Assembly (NCBI GenBank): GCA_946803715.1
Contig: CAMPET010000190.1
Coordinates: forward strand, 116,286-130,015
Origin: Beroe ovata
Taxonomy: Eukaryota > Ctenophora > Nuda > Beroida > Beroidae
Length of the DNA: 13,730 nt
Direction: 5' to 3'
Position numbers and translations under genes: made by a program. This document shows, in pieces, positions 10,701-13,730 of the stretch (its first letter is position 1; each line of letters begins with the position of its first letter). The notes under the pieces are model-generated. The model saw only the letters and a list, made by a program, of their open reading frames with translations, had not been told where the DNA came from and made no database searches.

Positions 10701-13369
10701 TTCACTGTGATTTGACCTCTGTATGCTCCACTCATCTGCAATTACCTGACTATGACCACGACTATCTTTGCCATATAATACCGCTATCTGCAAACAGTTA
10801 GTTATTATCAATCATCGCACATCACGCATGCGTCAACTATCATCACTTTCTCCGGTCTGAACCATTGCCTAATCACATAATTAGACCAATTAACTGCAAC
10901 ATTGGGCGATATCGATCAGCTGCAGTAAATGAGATATGCGGACATATCAAGTCATGATATGAATATCATATGTCAGAAAACTCGTCGCAACAATAGGTAT
11001 AACACGTGGGAAGTAGACTGGCAGAGAAAAAACTCTATTCCACTTGATCTATAAATTCAGATTCCATACCAAACTTCCTTCAAACTTTCAAAGTGTGGAC
11101 TTGGTAACTTCACCGGTATTACCACTCCTGATATCGAGTGAGAACAGCATAATATCACGTACACTGTGCTGCACTCCCCCATATGTTCAGCTTTAATCAG
11201 GTTACTACACGTGATACATAACCCTGGCAACTTATTAATGGCGCCTGTTACCTGATACCTGCTATAATTACTGGTTCATTTCAAACTTCATTTCAATATC
11301 TCTGTTTTATCGTGAGAAATCGGATTACAACTTCCTGATTCCCAAATCTATTGATTTGTACATAGTGGGGATATCAGTTGATACAAAAACGAGACTATGC
11401 ATATATAGACAGCGGTTTAATGATGCCGCACAAAATGTGGCTTGACAACTTTCTGAAATTCGTGCAATGCACTGTCTCAATATTCATCTACATTTTCACT
11501 CTCACACACCTCATTGAATGTACCCATGACAATAAACAAACGACGTATACTTACATTTTGTACATTTCCAATATTTGGTGTTGTACTTGCATTATCAACA
11601 CATTGAGGTTAATCAACACTCTGACTGTTAACACATTCCGGCGCACAGCACTTACATTGTCACGTGATACTGAAGGCACAGGTGGCAGCCGATGTAGGTA
11701 GAGGCTGGAGGCAGTAAAATGGCGTACGAAAGACATGAGGGTCTGTACTCAAATTCATGAGCTCAATCGTGTTCCATCCACATGAGTCTACACAGTTACA
11801 ATACCGTTCATGCACAACAAAATTCCATGCCTGAAAACCGCGGAATAATTCGTAAGAAATTCCTTTGTAACAACGCTCATAACTGTAACGCGCAATGCAA
11901 GGAACTCAGAAAGAGAGTGTATTTTCATATCGCAAAGCACTAAATGCGTAGCATCTACTATGACATTGATTCATGCGTATGAAGCGCGCGCGTGTGAATT
12001 TTATCGGGGAATTTTATTGGTAAACTTTTCTTGACCTAATTTTTTTGAAAAATGAAATCTATTGAGTATTGAAAAACAACCTTGCCCGATAACAGGTCAT
12101 AATGCCCTTTTGCGGTAAAACTTTGTCGAATGTGATGTTCATTTATCTCATTTAAAATCCGGACACTCGTTTTGTGACGGAAATGTGACGTCAAATTCAT
12201 TACATGCTTGCACATGAACGAAATTAAGCTATACTGCAGGATATTAAAACTTCCGAACACTATTGTAACTCTATGACGTTCACAGTGGAGATAGTATTTG
12301 TAGTAATCACTCGAAGTTGGTCATTGGATTACGATATGATTGCTTCTCAAGAGCATGCAATTTTCGTCTATTGGTGTTCACGACCAGAATCAAGAATGAA
12401 TAAACCCGATAAATGATAAAGGAATAACAATATCTCATATCCAGGGTATGGTGGCACGTATCAAGGAAACGTTTACAGTTCTGGTGTTACTGAGTTTTGT
12501 GACGTTTGGCTGTTCCTTGCTCCTGTCCAAGATGGTATCGAGTGACCACACCCCTCTGACACTTACCCTTGTTATCAGTACCTTGTTTTCAGGTAAAATT
12601 ATTGGTGTTTGGAGGAATAATATTCACAAGGTGGATCCTGCTTTCCATGTGCAAAAACACTAAAAACACCACCTAACAACACTCCCTAACAACACTTCGT
12701 AACAACGCTCTGTTTTTAGATAAATTAGTGAAGACCCCCTGGTTTATGTACAGTTACCTCTACTCTATGACGTCACTGTTAGGTGTGGCTGTTTTACTAG
12801 TGTGTACTCCGCTAGGCTTGGCTAGGATATTTACAGTCATTGGCGGTATCGTCATGAAACCTCAGGTAATTGTTGCCCCTAATGAGTAGATCAATTTGAC
12901 GAGTTGGCTAATTGTATAACCCTACAATCCCTTCCGTGTGTGTGTGTATGTCGACTGTAATGCTCATCAATTATCTTGATACCAAGAAAATGTGGTTGTG
13001 TGTATGTACTCACCAAATCTGCATAATTTATGCTTTTATTCAAATTATTACTCCCCATTATATTCAACACTCCTGATGAAGTTTCAGTCTGGATACAAAC
13101 CTAAAGTCTAAACAATCATACATAATATTCTGAATTTGCAGCTATCTACCAGTCTAGACGAGCAGATCTACACTCTGGACATCGAGAAGGAGTGGATCGA
13201 GCGGAGTATCCGGACTAATGGTGTATCTGAACACGTGCTAAACGCGCACGAGCGCAGACTCCACGATATCGAGTCGAGTATGCTGGGGTTGAGAGAGCGG
13301 AAAGCCATGTCCCCGTGGAGAAGAAACACTATGTACCCTCTAACCCTCCTCCTGCTACTATTCATCACC
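7655..13369 (+). CDS. LMBR1: LMBR1/LMBR1L-family membrane protein, 5' part
   Basis: First eight coding exons (972 nt, 324 codons) of an LMBR1-domain protein. Human LMBR1 and LMBR1L have about 490 residues, so roughly the last third lies beyond the window. LMBR1L is described as the lipocalin-1 receptor (endocytosis) and as a Wnt-pathway regulator; the role of LMBR1 itself is unclear. Family signatures appear in order: FYQAVRHSI; TM1 near 28-47; TM2 followed by LLLPTSIISREL; NSYYIKWINGKLI; TM3 ending PFSYFFLESEGFTG (about 118-147); TM4 (160-180); TM5 with LLVCTPLGLARIFTVIG (210-238); SLDEQIY; a charged cytosolic helix (255-305); RKAMSPWRRN, and the start of TM6. All seven internal junctions are GT-AG and keep frame. 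The residue 180-207 segment is diverged from vertebrates. An orthologue of both vertebrate paralogues is likely; the symbol is nominal. Confidence 0.93.
7843..7936 (+). CDS. LMBR1: LMBR1-like exon 2, residues 29-59
   Basis: After atcctcag. Encodes most of TM1 (MLVTVILYMISYVIL) and the basic stop-transfer KRFKK; donor gtatga, phase 1. Confidence 0.88.
8086..8116 (+). CDS. LMBR1: LMBR1-like exon 3, residues 60-69
   Basis: A 31-nt exon (ctcctcag / gtgagt) encoding DITEASVYRI, matching the acidic linker before TM2 in the family (DEDA.VN.I). The frame works only with this exon included. Confidence 0.85.
8253..8392 (+). CDS. LMBR1: LMBR1-like exon 4, residues 70-116
   Basis: After atattgcag. Encodes TM2 and the family hallmark segments LLLPTSIISREL and NSYYIKWINGKLIR; donor gtatgg, phase 1. 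Confidence 0.95.
8393..10126 (+). other. LMBR1-like intron 4 (1734 bp)
   Basis: AT-rich intron. Its longest open frame (99 codons from 8830) shows no recognisable domain and has no splice context. An alternating TA/GT tract near 9975-10013 can fold on itself. I see nothing else in it. Confidence 0.7.
10127..10227 (+). CDS. LMBR1: LMBR1-like exon 5, residues 117-150
   Basis: After attttcag. Encodes ELWNGVFLCSNLSLFILL and PFSYFFLESEGFTGTK, closely matching TM3 and the following FFLESEGFAG motif; donor gttagc, phase 0. Confidence 0.95.
10228..12444 (+). other. LMBR1-like intron 5 (2217 bp)
   Basis: Largest intron in the window and AT-rich. Open frames at 11378-11701 and elsewhere look like chance. 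There is a short palindrome at 10953-10970 (ATGATAT-GA-ATATCAT) and one CRE-like TGACGTCA at 12186. No repeats resembling the intergenic elements are seen. Confidence 0.7.
12445..12592 (+). CDS. LMBR1: LMBR1-like exon 6, residues 151-199
   Basis: After atatccag. Encodes GMVARIKETFTVLVLLSF and the rest of TM4. The second half (SSDHTPLTLTLVISTLFS) does not resemble vertebrate sequence. Donor gtaaaa, phase 1. Confidence 0.88.
12673..12711. repeat. 13-bp tandem repeat, three units, next to a splice acceptor
   Basis: CTAACAACACTCC, CTAACAACACTTC and GTAACAACGCTCT in a row, ending 8 bp before the exon 7 boundary. Each unit contains CTAAC or GTAAC, which resembles a branch-point sequence. Confidence 0.75.
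12720..12865 (+). CDS. LMBR1: LMBR1-like exon 7, residues 200-248
   Basis: After gtttttag. Encodes WFMYSYLYSMTSLLGVAVLL and CTPLGLARIFTVIGGIVMKPQ without gaps relative to the family; donor gtaatt, phase 0. Confidence 0.96.
13142..13369 (+). CDS. LMBR1: LMBR1-like exon 8, residues 249-324
   Basis: After atttgcag. Encodes SLDEQIYTLDIEKEWIER, a long charged helical stretch, RKAMSPWRRNTMYPL and the start of TM6. The donor gttagt at 13370 is inferred. The frame itself stays open to 13498, but the extension is Gly/Ala/Arg-rich, lies in a repeat and does not resemble the family. Confidence 0.9.
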
Positions 13370-13383
13370 GTTAGTTGGGAATC

Positions 13384-13562
13384 AGGGCGCTGGCAAGCGC
13401 CCGCAGCCACGGAAAGAGAATGGGCGTGGTCCCGGCCCGAAGGGCCGGGAGCACTGCCCGAGGCCCGAAGGGCCGAGGGCAGTGCTGGTTCGAAGTGATA
13501 TGAACTCCCAAAGCAGTGGTGAAGTCATTCAGCGTGTTTTCAAAAACGCGCTTGCCAGCCCT
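13384..13562. mobile_element. GC-rich palindromic element in LMBR1-like intron 8
   Basis: The ends are inverted repeats: AGGGCGCTGGCAAGCGC (13384-13400) and GCGCTTGCCAGCCCT (13548-13562). Inside are further hairpins: GGGCGCT/AGCGCCC, CCCGGCCC-GAA-GGGCCGGG (from 13432), and a longer one with GCACTGCCC/GGGCAGTGC arms around GCCC-GAA-GGGC. It is non-coding and far more GC-rich than its surroundings. Only AAT is shared at the flanks, so the target-site duplication is unclear. Confidence 0.6.
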
Positions 13563-13730
13563 AATATATAAAAATCTACCAAATCGCCAAAATCGCGATT
13601 TTCACGCTTTTATTAAACAATGTTAATGAAGTCTGGTCACCTTGAAAATTTGTACAGCTCGTCTCTATGTCTATATGAACAAACCCTGAAAATTTCATGC
13701 AAATCGGTCCAGCCGTTTTTCCACAATAAA
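13563..13730. other. Intron 8 sequence to the window end, possible repeat
   Basis: AT-rich. Contains the perfect 14-bp palindrome AAAATCGCGATTTT (13589-13602) and a tail ATTTCATGCAAATCGGTCC of a type I associate with interspersed repeats in many invertebrate genomes, an impression I cannot verify here. It runs off the window. Confidence 0.3.

Noticed and set aside
11378-11701. 107-codon plus-strand open frame in LMBR1-like intron 5
   Set aside because: Composition follows the AT-rich background and nothing recognisable is encoded; an in-frame insertion of it would not match the family.
10228-12444. Counterpart of the ZRS limb enhancer, which lies in intron 5 of vertebrate LMBR1
   Set aside because: The intron numbering similarity is tempting, but the enhancer is a vertebrate feature and I see no recognisable conserved block here.
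13168-13410. Minus-strand 80-codon frame
   Set aside because: Shadow of LMBR1-like exon 8, which is supported by family motifs.
13485-13500. tRNA or tRNA-derived SINE suggested by GGTTCGAA
   Set aside because: The B-box match is incomplete (no CC at the end) and no A-box or cloverleaf could be drawn upstream.

Overview
This is nuclear DNA from an animal, most likely an invertebrate or early-branching metazoan. The genes are split by many short GT-AG introns. Two of them encode conserved eukaryotic membrane proteins, and the spaces between genes are AT-rich and hold small palindromic repeats. There are no bacterial-style operons, Shine-Dalgarno sites or RNA genes. I cannot name the species.

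Layout. (1) 1-1066, + strand: the last two exons of a gene I do not recognise. They are joined by a 75-bp phase-0 intron, and an AATAAA lies at 1235. (2) 1529-5597, - strand: a complete SEC61A gene (Sec61 translocon alpha subunit). It has 11 coding exons, 472 residues, every splice junction in frame, and all six pore-ring positions conserved. It converges tail-to-tail with gene 1. (3) 5598-7654: a head-to-head intergenic region of about 2 kb. Its SEC61A-side half is packed with palindromic, MITE-like elements (5843-6450, 6635-6708, and a decayed copy near 6850). One of these has a clean 9-bp target-site duplication. A 14-bp unit repeated four times lies at 7010. (4) 7655 to the window end, + strand: the first eight coding exons (324 codons) of an LMBR1/LMBR1L-family multipass membrane protein. 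Its two big introns (1.7 and 2.2 kb) look empty of genes. Its intron 8, which runs off the window, carries a GC-rich hairpin element.

The two recognised genes are housekeeping membrane proteins. SEC61A forms the ER protein-conducting channel. LMBR1-family proteins are themselves nine-pass membrane proteins, so they would need that channel for insertion, but nothing here shows a specific functional link beyond shared intergenic DNA. I found no new enzyme or defence system. The most unusual content is the cluster of palindromic elements. At least two, perhaps three, sequence families share one end design (TTGT followed by a self-complementary subterminal block) although their stem sequences differ.
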